DNA of 64,000 nt from Flavobacteriaceae bacterium F08102 (GTDB lineage: Bacteria > Bacteroidota > Bacteroidia > Flavobacteriales > Flavobacteriaceae). The notes under the pieces were generated by a model. The model saw only the letters and a list, made by a program, of their open reading frames with translations, did not search any database and was not told where the DNA came from. The DNA is taken from NCBI GenBank assembly GCA_023015935.1, contig JALKAY010000004.1:434001-498000 (forward strand), given 5' to 3'. Shown piece after piece: positions 18,391 to 27,669 of this stretch (position 1 is its first letter; each line of letters begins with the position of its first letter). Both the position numbers and the translations under genes were made by a program.

Positions 18391-20661
18391 ATGAAAAAAA
18401 TTTTAAGAATAGCTCGTATAGAATTGAGCATCCTTTTTTATTCTCCTATCGCATGGTTGATGTTAATAATCTTTATTATACAATGTGGCATCGGCATTTC
18501 AGATTTAATTGAAGCTAAAGAAGCAAGTCAACAGATGGGAAATAAATTCACCGGTTTGACGATGGATATTTATGGTGGCGGAAGAGGGTTCTTTAATATG
18601 GTAAAGAATAACTTATACCTTTACATTCCTCTACTCACTATGGGGCTAATGAGTCGAGAACTCAGCAGCGGCTCTATAAAATTATTACAATCGTCCCCCA
18701 TTACAAACCGTCAAATTATACTCGGTAAATACCTAGCTATTGTTGGGTATTGTTTCCTATTAGTCATCGTTATGATTGCTGCTGTGGGTATAGGGCTTAT
18801 CGCTATTGAAAATCTTGATATTACCTTTACTTTTGGAGCCATCTTAGGGTTGTTCTTTCTCGCCTGTGCTTATGCTGCAATTGGGCTCTTTATGTCTAGT
18901 TTAACTACCTACCAAGTAGTCGCTGCGATAAGTACCTTAGCTGTATTTGCCGCATTAAATTTTATGAGTTCTGTTGGACAAAGCATCGAGTTTGTTAGAG
19001 ATATTACTTATTGGCTAGCCATGTCTTCTCGAGTTGATAATTTCATTATTGGTTTAATTAGCAGTAAAGATGTAATTTATTTCCTTCTCATTATCAGCAC
19101 CTTTTTAGTGTTGACCATTATGCGCTTAAACGCAGCAAAAAGTACAGCTCGCCCTGTCATCAAAAACCTTAAATACACCGCTGTCATTGTGACCGTACTA
19201 ATCATCGGTTACTTGAGCTCATTAACGAGCTTTACCGGATATTATGATACAACACGCTTTAAAACAAGAACTTTAACACCTAAAACTCAAGCCTTATTAA
19301 AGCAATTAAAAGAGCCTGTAAAAATCACTGTTTATGCCAATGTACTCAACAGTTTTGCTCATTTAGCTTCGCCTAGATTTAGAATCTTTGATCTTAAACA
19401 ATTTGATGATTATACCCGTTTTCTTCCAAACTTAGAAATTACTTATCAACCATATTACAACTATACCCTCGATCAACGAGATAATACCGATAAAACCCTA
19501 GAAGAACGAGCCAAGCGTGCAATTACAGCCTATGGTTTCGATTTTGACAATGTTCTATCTCCAAACGAAATCAATAAAATTATTGACCTTACTCCTGAAT
19601 TAAATGGCTTTGTAAGGGTACTATCCTACCAAGGCAAAACAGCAAACTTGCATATGTTTTTCGATAATATTGGCTACCCAAAAGAATCTGAAATTTCTGC
19701 TGCGGTTAAAAATGTACTCTATGGAGCCCCGGTAATAGGCATCTTAACGGGTAATTACGAACGAGGTATCGATAAACGTGGTGACAAAGAATATAAAACA
19801 CTCTTAAATGAACTAAACGTACGTTCTTCATTAATCAATCAAGGATTTAACCTTAAAAACATCGCGTTTGATTCGAACAAACCACTTCCTTTAGATCTAA
19901 CCGTACTGGTTGTTGCAGACCCCATAGAAGCCTATTCTGCCGAGCAAATGCAACAATTGAAGTCCTATATACAACAAGGAGGTAATATACTCATCGCAGG
20001 TGAACCTTATAAACAAGCCTTACTAAATCCGCTACTCCAAGAAGTGGGTATTGAATATACCTCGGGAATGCTTTTAGAGGAAAGTGAAGATTATAACAAA
20101 GATTTAATTCAAGCAAAAATTACTCCAGAAGCAAAAGCATTAGGATTTAACATAAAAGAAAAGAGCGTAATTACCATGCCTAACTCAATGGCAATCAAAA
20201 TTTTAGATAGCACGAATTTTACAATAACCCCCCTCTTAACTACCAATCCATCAACGGTATGGAATCAAGAGGGACGATTCAATTTAAAAGTTGATTCCGT
20301 ATCTTTTGATCCAATGCGTCATCAAAAGAAAAAAGCAACGGTTGGTGTAGCTCTTAGTCGAGAATTGAACGGATCAACGCAAAAAGTGATCGTCTTAGGA
20401 GATGCTGATGTCTTGAGTAATAAAGAAATTAGCCGATCTAATGTCACACAACAAGAAAATTACAATTTTGCGGTAGCATCATTTAAATGGTTTACCGATG
20501 GAGCCTACCCCATTGATGCTACACGTACCAACCCTATAGATAATAAAATTACCATGAATGCCGCTCAACTTGGCACGACTAAATTGATATTTATCGGACT
20601 ATTCCCGTTAAGTCTAGCCCTCATTGGAGCCATTATTTTAATTAAACGCAAACGACAATAA
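18391..20661 (+). CDS. ABC-2-type permease fused to GldG-like auxiliary domain (copy 1)
   Basis: 756 aa. The N-terminal ~250 residues carry six hydrophobic helices of a GldF-like ABC-2 permease (MKKILRIARIELSILFYSPIAWLM; LYIPLLTMGLMSRELSSGSIKLLQSSP). A further helix (~265-285) leads to a large GldG/ABC_transp_aux domain (~290-715; VLVVADPIEAYSAEQMQQLKSYIQQGGNILIAGEP), and a final helix ends in KRKRQ. In Flavobacterium, GldF and GldG are separate proteins of a gliding-related ABC transporter with GldA; here they are one chain. It sits with an ATPase and a paralogue in a tight three-gene operon, so it probably forms a heterodimeric exporter. Whether it serves gliding is open. Confidence 0.88.
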   Translation: MKKILRIARIELSILFYSPIAWLMLIIFIIQCGIGISDLIEAKEASQQMGNKFTGLTMDIYGGGRGFFNMVKNNLYLYIPLLTMGLMSRELSSGSIKLLQSSPITNRQIILGKYLAIVGYCFLLVIVMIAAVGIGLIAIENLDITFTFGAILGLFFLACAYAAIGLFMSSLTTYQVVAAISTLAVFAALNFMSSVGQSIEFVRDITYWLAMSSRVDNFIIGLISSKDVIYFLLIISTFLVLTIMRLNAAKSTARPVIKNLKYTAVIVTVLIIGYLSSLTSFTGYYDTTRFKTRTLTPKTQALLKQLKEPVKITVYANVLNSFAHLASPRFRIFDLKQFDDYTRFLPNLEITYQPYYNYTLDQRDNTDKTLEERAKRAITAYGFDFDNVLSPNEINKIIDLTPELNGFVRVLSYQGKTANLHMFFDNIGYPKESEISAAVKNVLYGAPVIGILTGNYERGIDKRGDKEYKTLLNELNVRSSLINQGFNLKNIAFDSNKPLPLDLTVLVVADPIEAYSAEQMQQLKSYIQQGGNILIAGEPYKQALLNPLLQEVGIEYTSGMLLEESEDYNKDLIQAKITPEAKALGFNIKEKSVITMPNSMAIKILDSTNFTITPLLTTNPSTVWNQEGRFNLKVDSVSFDPMRHQKKKATVGVALSRELNGSTQKVIVLGDADVLSNKEISRSNVTQQENYNFAVASFKWFTDGAYPIDATRTNPIDNKITMNAAQLGTTKLIFIGLFPLSLALIGAIILIKRKRQ

Positions 20662-20683
20662 TCACTTATTAATATACAATACA

Positions 20684-21622
20684 ATGGAAGAAAGCATTGC
20701 CAAAATTCAAAATTTATCGCATCGATACAGTAAAGATTGGGCGATTAGAAACATTAATTTTGAGATTAAAAACAGAGGAATTTTAGGCTTATTAGGTTCC
20801 AATGGAGCAGGAAAATCAACCACGATGAACATCCTTTGTGGAGTGATTAATCAAACGGAAGGAATTGCCCTCATTGATGGAATTGATATTCGAGAAAATC
20901 CAGTAGAAGCAAAAAAACTAATCGGATTCTTACCTCAAAAGGCCCCGTTACACTTTGAGCTTACCGTAGATGAATACCTTACACACTGTGCATATATGCG
21001 TTCAATTCCTAAGGAAAAAGTAAAAGAAGCCTTAGAGATAGCAAAGGAAAAATGCGGCATTACTCATTTTAGTAAACGGGTATTGAAAAATCTCTCTGGA
21101 GGCTATCAACAACGTGTTGGATTAGCTCAAGCCATTATCCATAATCCTAAATTAGTAGTCTTGGATGAACCTACCAACGGATTAGATCCTAATCAAATTA
21201 TAGAAGTTCGTCGACTGATAAAAAATATCGCAGAGGATCGCGCTGTTATCTTATCAACACATATTCTATCCGAAGTACAAGCAACTTGTCACGACATTGT
21301 CATGATTGAACACGGAGAAATGGTCTTTCAAGATAGTATACAAGCATTTAATAATTATATCAAACCCAACACCGTACTGATTCATGTTGAGAAGGTACCT
21401 TCAAAAGACGAATTATTAGCTATTCACGGAATTGTCGATGCCGATTTTGTCACGCAAAATAGCATCCGACTGACGTTTAATACAGGTCCTGAAATCACCA
21501 AGTCCATTATTCAACACAGTATTGAAAAAGGATGGGATTTAACCGAAATACAACTTGAAAAAAGTTCCTTAGATGCGATTTTCGCTCAATTGTCTAAGAA
21601 AAAAAAGTACGCTAACCCATGA
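20684..21622 (+). CDS. ABC transporter ATP-binding protein, GldA-like
   Basis: 312 aa. Walker A GSNGAGKST (~39-47), Q-loop FLPQKAPL, signature LSGGYQQRVGLAQA, Walker B LVVLDEPTNGLDP and switch His STHIL are all present, so the enzyme should be active. The C-terminal ~90 residues match the extension of ABC-2 (CcmA/GldA) ATPases. The stop overlaps the start of the next permease (ATGA), which indicates translational coupling. It energises the two flanking permease fusions. Confidence 0.95.
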   Translation: MEESIAKIQNLSHRYSKDWAIRNINFEIKNRGILGLLGSNGAGKSTTMNILCGVINQTEGIALIDGIDIRENPVEAKKLIGFLPQKAPLHFELTVDEYLTHCAYMRSIPKEKVKEALEIAKEKCGITHFSKRVLKNLSGGYQQRVGLAQAIIHNPKLVVLDEPTNGLDPNQIIEVRRLIKNIAEDRAVILSTHILSEVQATCHDIVMIEHGEMVFQDSIQAFNNYIKPNTVLIHVEKVPSKDELLAIHGIVDADFVTQNSIRLTFNTGPEITKSIIQHSIEKGWDLTEIQLEKSSLDAIFAQLSKKKKYANP

Positions 21623-23952
21623 GAAAAATTCTAAAAATTGCAAAACTAGAGCTCAGTTTACTCTTCTATTCACCGATTGCATGGTTGGTGTTAATCATCT
21701 TTTTTATCCAAACTGGGTTGACTTTTACAGATTTACTCTATAAATATGAAACCAATCAACAATTAGAGCGACCATTACAAGTACTAACAAAAATACTATT
21801 CGCCGGTGATGATGGGATCTTAGCAAAGGTTCAACAGCATTTATACCTCTATATCCCTCTATTAACCATGGGATTGATGAGTAAAGAACTTAGCAGCGGT
21901 TCTATCAAATTGTTGTATTCATCACCCGTAAAAATTAGTGAAATCATTTTTGGTAAATACTTAGCCATGATGGTGTATAACTTATTTTTAGCAGCCATCT
22001 TGGCGAGTTTTATACTCGTTGCAAACTACACGATTGTTGCGCTAGATATTCCTTTTGTCTTAGGAGGTATACTCGGAATTTATCTATTAATGTGTGTATA
22101 TTCTGCCATTGGTCTGTTTATGTCGAGCTTAACGAGTTATCAAGTAGTAGCTGCCATTAGTACCCTTGCGATCCTAGCCATCTTAAATTTCATAGGATCT
22201 ATTGGTCAAGCCTATGATTTTATTCGTGAAATCACCTATTGGATGTCCATAAATGGTCGTGCTGATTATTTTGTGAACGGCTTAATAACAACACGCGACT
22301 TTATCTATTTCATTTTGGTTATAAGCCTCTTTTTAGCCCTCTGTATCCTCCGTTTAAATAATCAGCGAAAAACAAGGTCAACAGGGATGAAAATTGGAAT
22401 GTATATCGGATTGATAGCCATAATTATGGGTATAGGTTATTTTAGTGCCCTCCCAACCTTAACTGGATATTTGGATACAACCAGAAATCAAGATCGAACA
22501 CTTTCAAAGACTTCACAAGAAATCATCCAGTCTTTAGAACATGATATACACCTAACAACCTATGTAAATATCATTCACCCGTCCTCGGTATACGGTGCAC
22601 CGGAAAATAGAATTAAAGATGAACAACGCTTTGAAAATTACCGCCGTTTTATCCCTAAAATGAAGATGGACTATGTGTATTATTACGATAGTATCCCTTA
22701 TCGAAGAGACACTTTATTACCCCTTGAAGATCAAGCAAAAAAGGCTGCCAAAGCCTTACATCTCAATTTTGATAAAGTCTTGACTCCTAAAGAAATCAGA
22801 CAAAAAATAGATCTCGTTAAAGAAGGAAACCGCTTAGTTCGTTTTATTAAATATGGAGATCAAACGATTCCCTTGAGAATGTTTGACGATATTTTTGTTT
22901 ATCCAAATGAAACTGATATAAGCTCAACCCTAAAACGACTTATCCAGCCAGCAAGTGAAGTTGGAATGCTCATAGGTCAAGGCGAACGAGACACCTATAA
23001 AAATGGTGATGATTCGTACAAATTTGTAACCAAAGGATTAAACATTAGAGGCTCTCTAATCAATGCTGGATACAATGTGAACGATGTGGACCTGTCCTTA
23101 GAAACTACCCCAATACAAGACAGTAAAGCACCGTCTTTTGATACGGAGAAATTGAATTTATCACGGGCTATGGCCATTGATACAAACCTCTCCGTATTAG
23201 TCATTGCCGACCCAAAACGCGCCTTTACGCATGACGAATTAGCCAAAATCAATGACTATATTGAAGCCGGTGGCAACCTACTCATTGCTGGAGAACCAGG
23301 ACAACAAGACATTCTTAACCCGTTAATCAATCCTTTGGGAGTTACCTTTAATGAGGGAACACTTTTACAGGAAAGTCGAAATTTTGAACTCGATTTAATT
23401 CAAAGTCTCATTCCCAAAAATAGCCACGGACCAAGTTTAAATTTTTACGATGGGGCCGTCGTCGTGAGTCCAAAAGCAGGAATTCTTAGTTATGCGGACA
23501 CAACGGATTATACCATAGAACCCATTTTAATCACAAACAAAACAAATACTTGGCTACGTACAACTCCCTTTGATTTAAATACAGAGAAAATTACGTTTGA
23601 CCCAAACCAGGATGAACGAATTGAAGCGCCTACGGCACTCGCATTAACCCGAAAACGTCAAAACGGTACTGAACAAAAAATTGTAGTTATTGCCGATGCT
23701 GATTTTATGAGTAATGCACAAGCGCAACGAAATAGACCTTCTAATGTAAATATGTCGTTTACCATTAGACTTTTTAAATGGTTTAGTGATAATGAATACC
23801 CCATTAGTACCGGTAAAAAAAGGTCTATTGACACTAAAATTTTAGTGAATAGAACAGAAATTATGTGGCTAAAAATTCTTCTTCTGGGAATAATTCCACT
23901 CGCAATTGGAATCGTCGGATCAGTTGTTTTACTAAAAAGACGAAGAAATTAA
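21619..23952 (+). CDS. ABC-2-type permease fused to GldG-like auxiliary domain (copy 2)
   Basis: 777 aa, same architecture as 18391-20661 and clearly paralogous: LLFYSPIAWLVLIIFFIQTG, LYIPLLTMGLMSKELSSGSIKLLYSSPVK, LTSYQVVAAISTLAILAILNF, then a GldG-like part (VLVIADPKRAFTHDELAKINDYIEAGGNLLIAGEP) and a last helix ending KRRRN. The start overlaps the ATPase stop by 4 bases. Two different permease chains plus one ATPase suggest a heterodimeric transporter, made by duplication. A strong terminator lies 165 bases downstream. Confidence 0.88.
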   Translation: MRKILKIAKLELSLLFYSPIAWLVLIIFFIQTGLTFTDLLYKYETNQQLERPLQVLTKILFAGDDGILAKVQQHLYLYIPLLTMGLMSKELSSGSIKLLYSSPVKISEIIFGKYLAMMVYNLFLAAILASFILVANYTIVALDIPFVLGGILGIYLLMCVYSAIGLFMSSLTSYQVVAAISTLAILAILNFIGSIGQAYDFIREITYWMSINGRADYFVNGLITTRDFIYFILVISLFLALCILRLNNQRKTRSTGMKIGMYIGLIAIIMGIGYFSALPTLTGYLDTTRNQDRTLSKTSQEIIQSLEHDIHLTTYVNIIHPSSVYGAPENRIKDEQRFENYRRFIPKMKMDYVYYYDSIPYRRDTLLPLEDQAKKAAKALHLNFDKVLTPKEIRQKIDLVKEGNRLVRFIKYGDQTIPLRMFDDIFVYPNETDISSTLKRLIQPASEVGMLIGQGERDTYKNGDDSYKFVTKGLNIRGSLINAGYNVNDVDLSLETTPIQDSKAPSFDTEKLNLSRAMAIDTNLSVLVIADPKRAFTHDELAKINDYIEAGGNLLIAGEPGQQDILNPLINPLGVTFNEGTLLQESRNFELDLIQSLIPKNSHGPSLNFYDGAVVVSPKAGILSYADTTDYTIEPILITNKTNTWLRTTPFDLNTEKITFDPNQDERIEAPTALALTRKRQNGTEQKIVVIADADFMSNAQAQRNRPSNVNMSFTIRLFKWFSDNEYPISTGKKRSIDTKILVNRTEIMWLKILLLGIIPLAIGIVGSVVLLKRRRN

Positions 23953-24115
23953 AAAATAAATCAATATTTTTTAGGGGTAAGCGCTTTTTTTTACGTCATA
24001 TAAGTATACAAGGGATGTCTTCGAATCATTGCTGTATAAAAAGAGAAAAAAAAGGGCTTGCCCCATTTAAAATATTGTATTTGAATTAGTTGTAGGAAGC
24101 TTGCTTCCAGAAATT

Positions 24116-24147
24116 AAAACCTTTCGCGAAGGCGAAAGGTTTTTTTT
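24116..24147 (+). terminator. Intrinsic terminator of the Gld-like ABC operon
   Basis: Perfect stem AACCTTTCGC/GCGAAAGGTT (24118-24127, 24132-24141), loop GAAG, A-rich before and eight T after. The 165-base stretch between the stop and this hairpin also holds a small GGAAGC/GCTTCC hairpin (24095-24108) and no gene that I can support. Confidence 0.88.
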
Positions 24148-24337
24148 GTTCTTACCTTACGCTTACTGACTAACCTATTGATTTTCAGCTTCTTTAAACG
24201 TGTTTTATTAGCAACATTGACTTTTCCCCCTAGTGTAACCACTGAAGCATCATTGAATAACTGATGAATATCATAGCACAAAAACAGTGAATTCTCGTAT
24301 CTTAGTCATCCTAAATACACGTGTTAAAATACCTACC

Positions 24338-24793
24338 ATGATCAAAAATCTCAGCGAAGCAGAAAAACAATATATCTTATCAAATCATTATATTGGATAC
24401 TTAGGATACATTTACCAAGATCGTCCGTTTGTTGTGCCTATTACTTTTTTTTATCATCAAAAAGAAAATGTGATAATTGGCTATAGCAATAATGGCCATA
24501 AATTACACGCAATGCAACTTCATAATAAAGTATCGCTTCAAATTGCTCAAATCAACGCAATCAACCAATGGAAATCGATTATGGTTCACGGAAGATTTGA
24601 GCAACAAAATGGTACAGAAGCTACCTCTTACCTCCATGAATTTTCCTTAGGAATTAAAAATCTTATTCTAGAACACGAATTCAGAAAAGTAAATTTTATT
24701 TCCGAATTTTCAAGTAAAGCCCTCGAAAATCAAATTGCGCAAGTTTTTTTAATTCGGATTGACGAAATTACGGGAAAAATGAGGCGAGCATAA
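24338..24793 (+). CDS. Pyridoxamine 5'-phosphate oxidase-fold (flavin-binding) protein
   Basis: 151 aa from the ATG at 24338 (MIKNLSEAEK), preferred over the upstream ATG at 24287 because the family begins here. Split-barrel FMN-binding signatures: ILSNHYIGYLGYIYQDRPFVVPITFFYH, VIIGYSNNGHKLHAMQLHNKVSLQIAQI and WKSIMVHGRFEQ. This is the pattern of the Pyridox_ox_2/nitroimidazole-resistance-like group, which bind FMN or a related cofactor; the substrate is not known. It is followed 60 bases later by a small lipoprotein gene. Confidence 0.85.
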   Translation: MIKNLSEAEKQYILSNHYIGYLGYIYQDRPFVVPITFFYHQKENVIIGYSNNGHKLHAMQLHNKVSLQIAQINAINQWKSIMVHGRFEQQNGTEATSYLHEFSLGIKNLILEHEFRKVNFISEFSSKALENQIAQVFLIRIDEITGKMRRA

Positions 24794-24853
24794 ATAATTT
24801 AAATTTTGCGCAACCCAATTCGGCTTGATACATCTCTTCAAAAAAATTATTTG

Positions 24854-25222
24854 ATGTTTAAAACAATTGTCTTTTTAGTAGGGTTGCTAAGCGTAGTAAA
24901 TTGTTCAGATGACCGCGACTATACGGGGATCGATGGTGATTATATAGGCGATTTTACACGAGGAACCAACCGAGTTAACGTTTGGCTCAAATTAAATGAA
25001 AATGAATATACTGGGCAGAGTGAACAATCTAAATTTCCAGCACTTTGTACTGGAACGTATACGATTAAAGAAAACACCATTTTTTTTGAAGACCAGTGTG
25101 TTTGGAGTGCTGAATTTGATTGGAGTTTAATACTAAGTGATTCATGGCAGTATACAATGAAAAAAGACAGTCTAATTCTTTGGAATTCACACGGCGATCG
25201 CTACCGTTTAAAACGGCATTAA
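24854..25222 (+). CDS. Small predicted lipoprotein, unknown function
   Basis: 122 aa from the ATG at 24854, which gives the lipoprotein signal MFKTIVFLVGLLSVVNC (Cys17). The frame is open upstream to an in-frame ATG-less region, so a longer form is unlikely. The mature chain is beta-rich (YIGDFTRGTNRVNVWLKLNENEYTG) with three further cysteines and resembles short lipocalin-like or extracellular binding domains, but no family is certain. Confidence 0.65.
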   Translation: MFKTIVFLVGLLSVVNCSDDRDYTGIDGDYIGDFTRGTNRVNVWLKLNENEYTGQSEQSKFPALCTGTYTIKENTIFFEDQCVWSAEFDWSLILSDSWQYTMKKDSLILWNSHGDRYRLKRH

Positions 25223-25368
25223 CAACCGCTTCTAACGTGAGAACTGAATTTTCAAATCAGCTCCCTAAAAGACCTTTTACGTCAATAAATATTTCGTTTG
25301 GATGCATCGAATCCCTATCAAATTCGTACCTTTATTTCTTCAATTCGAAACCAATAAAACAAAACAAT

Positions 25369-25668
25369 ATGCAGTTAGTTTATGAATATGTCAATATTAG
25401 CGCAAGTGACCATTTAGAGAATTATTGTGCAAAAAAACTAGAGAGTTTAGGTACAAAATTTCCCTTTGTCATTCGAGCAACTATTTATTTTAAAAAAGAG
25501 AATCGTACAGAAGATGAAAAATGCCACTGTAGCATTCAATTGAGTATGCCTGGACCACAAATTCACGCTTCGTCCTTAGAACGCAACTTTGAAGCATCCA
25601 TCAATGAAACCATTCGCGATTTAGAAGACCAATTGTCAAAAAGAAAAGACAAGATGAATACCTACTAA
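25369..25668 (+). CDS. hpf: Ribosome hibernation promoting factor (HPF/RaiA family)
   Basis: 99 aa from the ATG at 25369. An upstream in-frame ATG at 25144 would run into the previous gene and adds non-family sequence. The chain follows the HPF/YfiA pattern: VYEYVNISASDHLENYCAKKLESL, FVIRATIYFKKEN, CHCSIQLSMPGPQIHASSLERNFEASINETIRDLEDQLSKRK. It is the short form without the dimerising C-terminal domain. Such factors bind the 30S decoding centre in stationary phase and help to form inactive 70S/100S ribosomes (known for the family). Confidence 0.88.
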   Translation: MQLVYEYVNISASDHLENYCAKKLESLGTKFPFVIRATIYFKKENRTEDEKCHCSIQLSMPGPQIHASSLERNFEASINETIRDLEDQLSKRKDKMNTY

Positions 25669-25839
25669 GGTTAAGATCAACCATGGTACATTTTCGAATA
25701 GATGAAAAAAATACGATATCGTAAAAATACAGAACAAATAACCAAGCGATATAACACTTCGTTTTGCGCTTAATCCTTTGTTTTTTTTTATTTCATCTAA
25801 CTTTACATTGCTGTTGTTCTTAAAAAGACGCATTTTCAT
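25636..25839 (-). CDS. Possible small two-helix membrane protein
   Basis: 67 codons from the ATG at 25839 (MKMRLFKNNSN...). A charged N-terminal half (KLDEIKKNKGLSAKR) is followed by two hydrophobic stretches (VISLGYLFCIFTISYFF and WLILTLVGIHLVFSF). The 3' end overlaps the last 33 bases of hpf on the other strand. A hydrophobic frame opposite A-rich DNA can arise by chance, so this is only a candidate. Confidence 0.3.
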   Translation of the reverse strand: MKMRLFKNNSNVKLDEIKKNKGLSAKRSVISLGYLFCIFTISYFFHLFENVPWLILTLVGIHLVFSF

Positions 25840-26004
25840 CAGTGAAATGTTCAATCCATATAATACTCATTGGCTTAGTATCTGCAAGTACGCAATACTT
25901 TCCGATATAATTTAAGTTTGTGTATGGACGATGAATTAATTTCTAACGACTGAATTTATTTTTTTCGATAAAGAAAACAAACGTATTAAATTTACATTAA
26001 TATC

Positions 26005-26036
26005 AAGAGGTATGAATAGATCATGCCTCTTTTTTT
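26005..26036 (+). terminator. Orphan intrinsic terminator before cardiolipin synthase gene
   Basis: Stem AAGAGGTATGA/TCATGCCTCTT (11 bp with one G-U pair), loop ATAGA, then a T run to 26036. The nearest + strand gene end is hpf at 25668, so the terminator closes either a ~340-base hpf 3' untranslated region or a small RNA. Confidence 0.75.
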
Positions 26037-26147
26037 GACTAAAAAATCATCATAAATCAAAACAAAAATGATACTTTAACGAAGTCTAAGGTAAACACGT
26101 TTGCTTTACTAATTTCCCTATTTTTAAACTTTATAAGTCATGTATTT

Positions 26148-27569
26148 ATGAGTCCAACATTTTTAATACTCTATATCATTATTAATATTTGCGCCATAAT
26201 AAGCATTGTCTTGTATGGTTCACAGCCGAGTAAATCATTAGGTTGGTTATTGATTATTATCGGTCTTCCTTTTGCCGGAGTCCTTTTTTATGTCATGTTC
26301 GGAATCAACCGTCGAGAATTTAAAATTTTCACCTTGAAGGATGCCCAAAAACGAAAATTATACGATCAAACCCACCAGGCTGTTAACTTAAAAAATAAAG
26401 ATGCCTTTTTCACTTCCAAGAAACAATCAAAAATAGCCACCATGGTAACCAATAGTTGTGGCTATATCCCCCACGAAGGTAATGAAGTTACCATTTTGTC
26501 AGGTGGTCAACAAACCTTTGACAAGATTTTTGAGGTTTTAGCACTAGCAAAAAAATTTATTCATGTTCAATATTATATTATAGATGAAGGGGAATTATTT
26601 GATAAGTTTATCGCTATCTTTAAAGAAAAAATTGCCGAAGGCGTTGAAGTACGCGTAATTTATGATGCCATAGGGAGCATTAGCCTAAAGCGTAGTACTG
26701 TTAAAATACTTCGGGAAATTGGCGTTGAAATTTATGCCCTCTCACCGCTAAAATTCGGAAGTATATTATTCACCCTAAATTATCGAAATCACCGAAAAAT
26801 ATTAATCGTTGATGGTCACACAGGATTTACAGGAGGGGTAAATATTTCTGATAAATACATTAAATCGAATTCAAAATTGGGCGTTTGGGATGATGAACAC
26901 ATCTGTTTAGAAGGCCCCGTAGTAAACAGTCTGCATAAAATATTCATCAAGGATTTTTATTTCGCTAGTAATCAGAAAGATTTAAGCACGCATAAATACC
27001 TTGTAGATATCCCTCCAAAGGGGAATAAAGTAGTTCAAATCGTTTCTAGTGGGCCTGATTCAAAGAATTCATCCATCATGCAACATTATATGGCTATGAT
27101 TAATTTGGCCGAAAAACAAATTCTTATTGCCAATCCTTATTTTATTCCAAGTCGACCGGTATTAGAATCCATCAAAATGGCCGCCTTAAGTGGTGTCAAA
27201 GTACATATTTTAGTTCCAAAATATTCCGATTCTAAATTAGCTAAAAACAGCATGTTTTCCTATTTCACAGAAATGCTTTCAGTAGGGGTTATGATTCATT
27301 TAAGTGAAGAATTTTTACACAGCAAATTTATTGCCATCGATCATGAAATAGTCTCTGTAGGATCTGGGAATTTTGATCATCGAAGCTTTGAACAAAACTT
27401 TGAAGCAAATGCATTAATCTATAATGCAGAAATAGCCAAGAAAATAAGTACCGAATTTCTTTCTGACTGTGACGCATCAACCACCTTAACCTTGGAAGAA
27501 CATCAAAAAAGACCTCTTTTTGACAAATTTGTTGAAGGATTAGCAAGGTTGTTTAGTCCGCTATTATAA
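26148..27569 (+). CDS. cls: Cardiolipin synthase (phospholipase D superfamily)
   Basis: 473 aa. Two N-terminal membrane helices (3-22 and 31-51) are followed by the PLDc_N-like pattern and two catalytic HKD motifs: NHRKILIVDG (His215, Lys217, Asp222) and HSKFIAIDHE (His391, Lys393, Asp398), each followed by the G-x-x-N pattern (GGVN, GSGNFDHRS). The enzyme joins two phosphatidylglycerol molecules (or PG with another phospholipid) to cardiolipin at the inner membrane. Full length and all catalytic residues present. Single gene. Confidence 0.95.
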   Translation: MSPTFLILYIIINICAIISIVLYGSQPSKSLGWLLIIIGLPFAGVLFYVMFGINRREFKIFTLKDAQKRKLYDQTHQAVNLKNKDAFFTSKKQSKIATMVTNSCGYIPHEGNEVTILSGGQQTFDKIFEVLALAKKFIHVQYYIIDEGELFDKFIAIFKEKIAEGVEVRVIYDAIGSISLKRSTVKILREIGVEIYALSPLKFGSILFTLNYRNHRKILIVDGHTGFTGGVNISDKYIKSNSKLGVWDDEHICLEGPVVNSLHKIFIKDFYFASNQKDLSTHKYLVDIPPKGNKVVQIVSSGPDSKNSSIMQHYMAMINLAEKQILIANPYFIPSRPVLESIKMAALSGVKVHILVPKYSDSKLAKNSMFSYFTEMLSVGVMIHLSEEFLHSKFIAIDHEIVSVGSGNFDHRSFEQNFEANALIYNAEIAKKISTEFLSDCDASTTLTLEEHQKRPLFDKFVEGLARLFSPLL

Positions 27570-27669
27570 CGTATTCCCATTTTTAATCTCCAATGAGAAT
27601 GCGTAATTTTGTCATTCTATAATAAGACAATTATCGGCAATTTTCCCTAAACTCAATTTTAATTACACA

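Noticed and set aside
23865-24089. 74-codon + frame at the end of the second permease gene
   Set aside because: Mostly inside the permease in another frame, basic random-looking composition, no conserved features.
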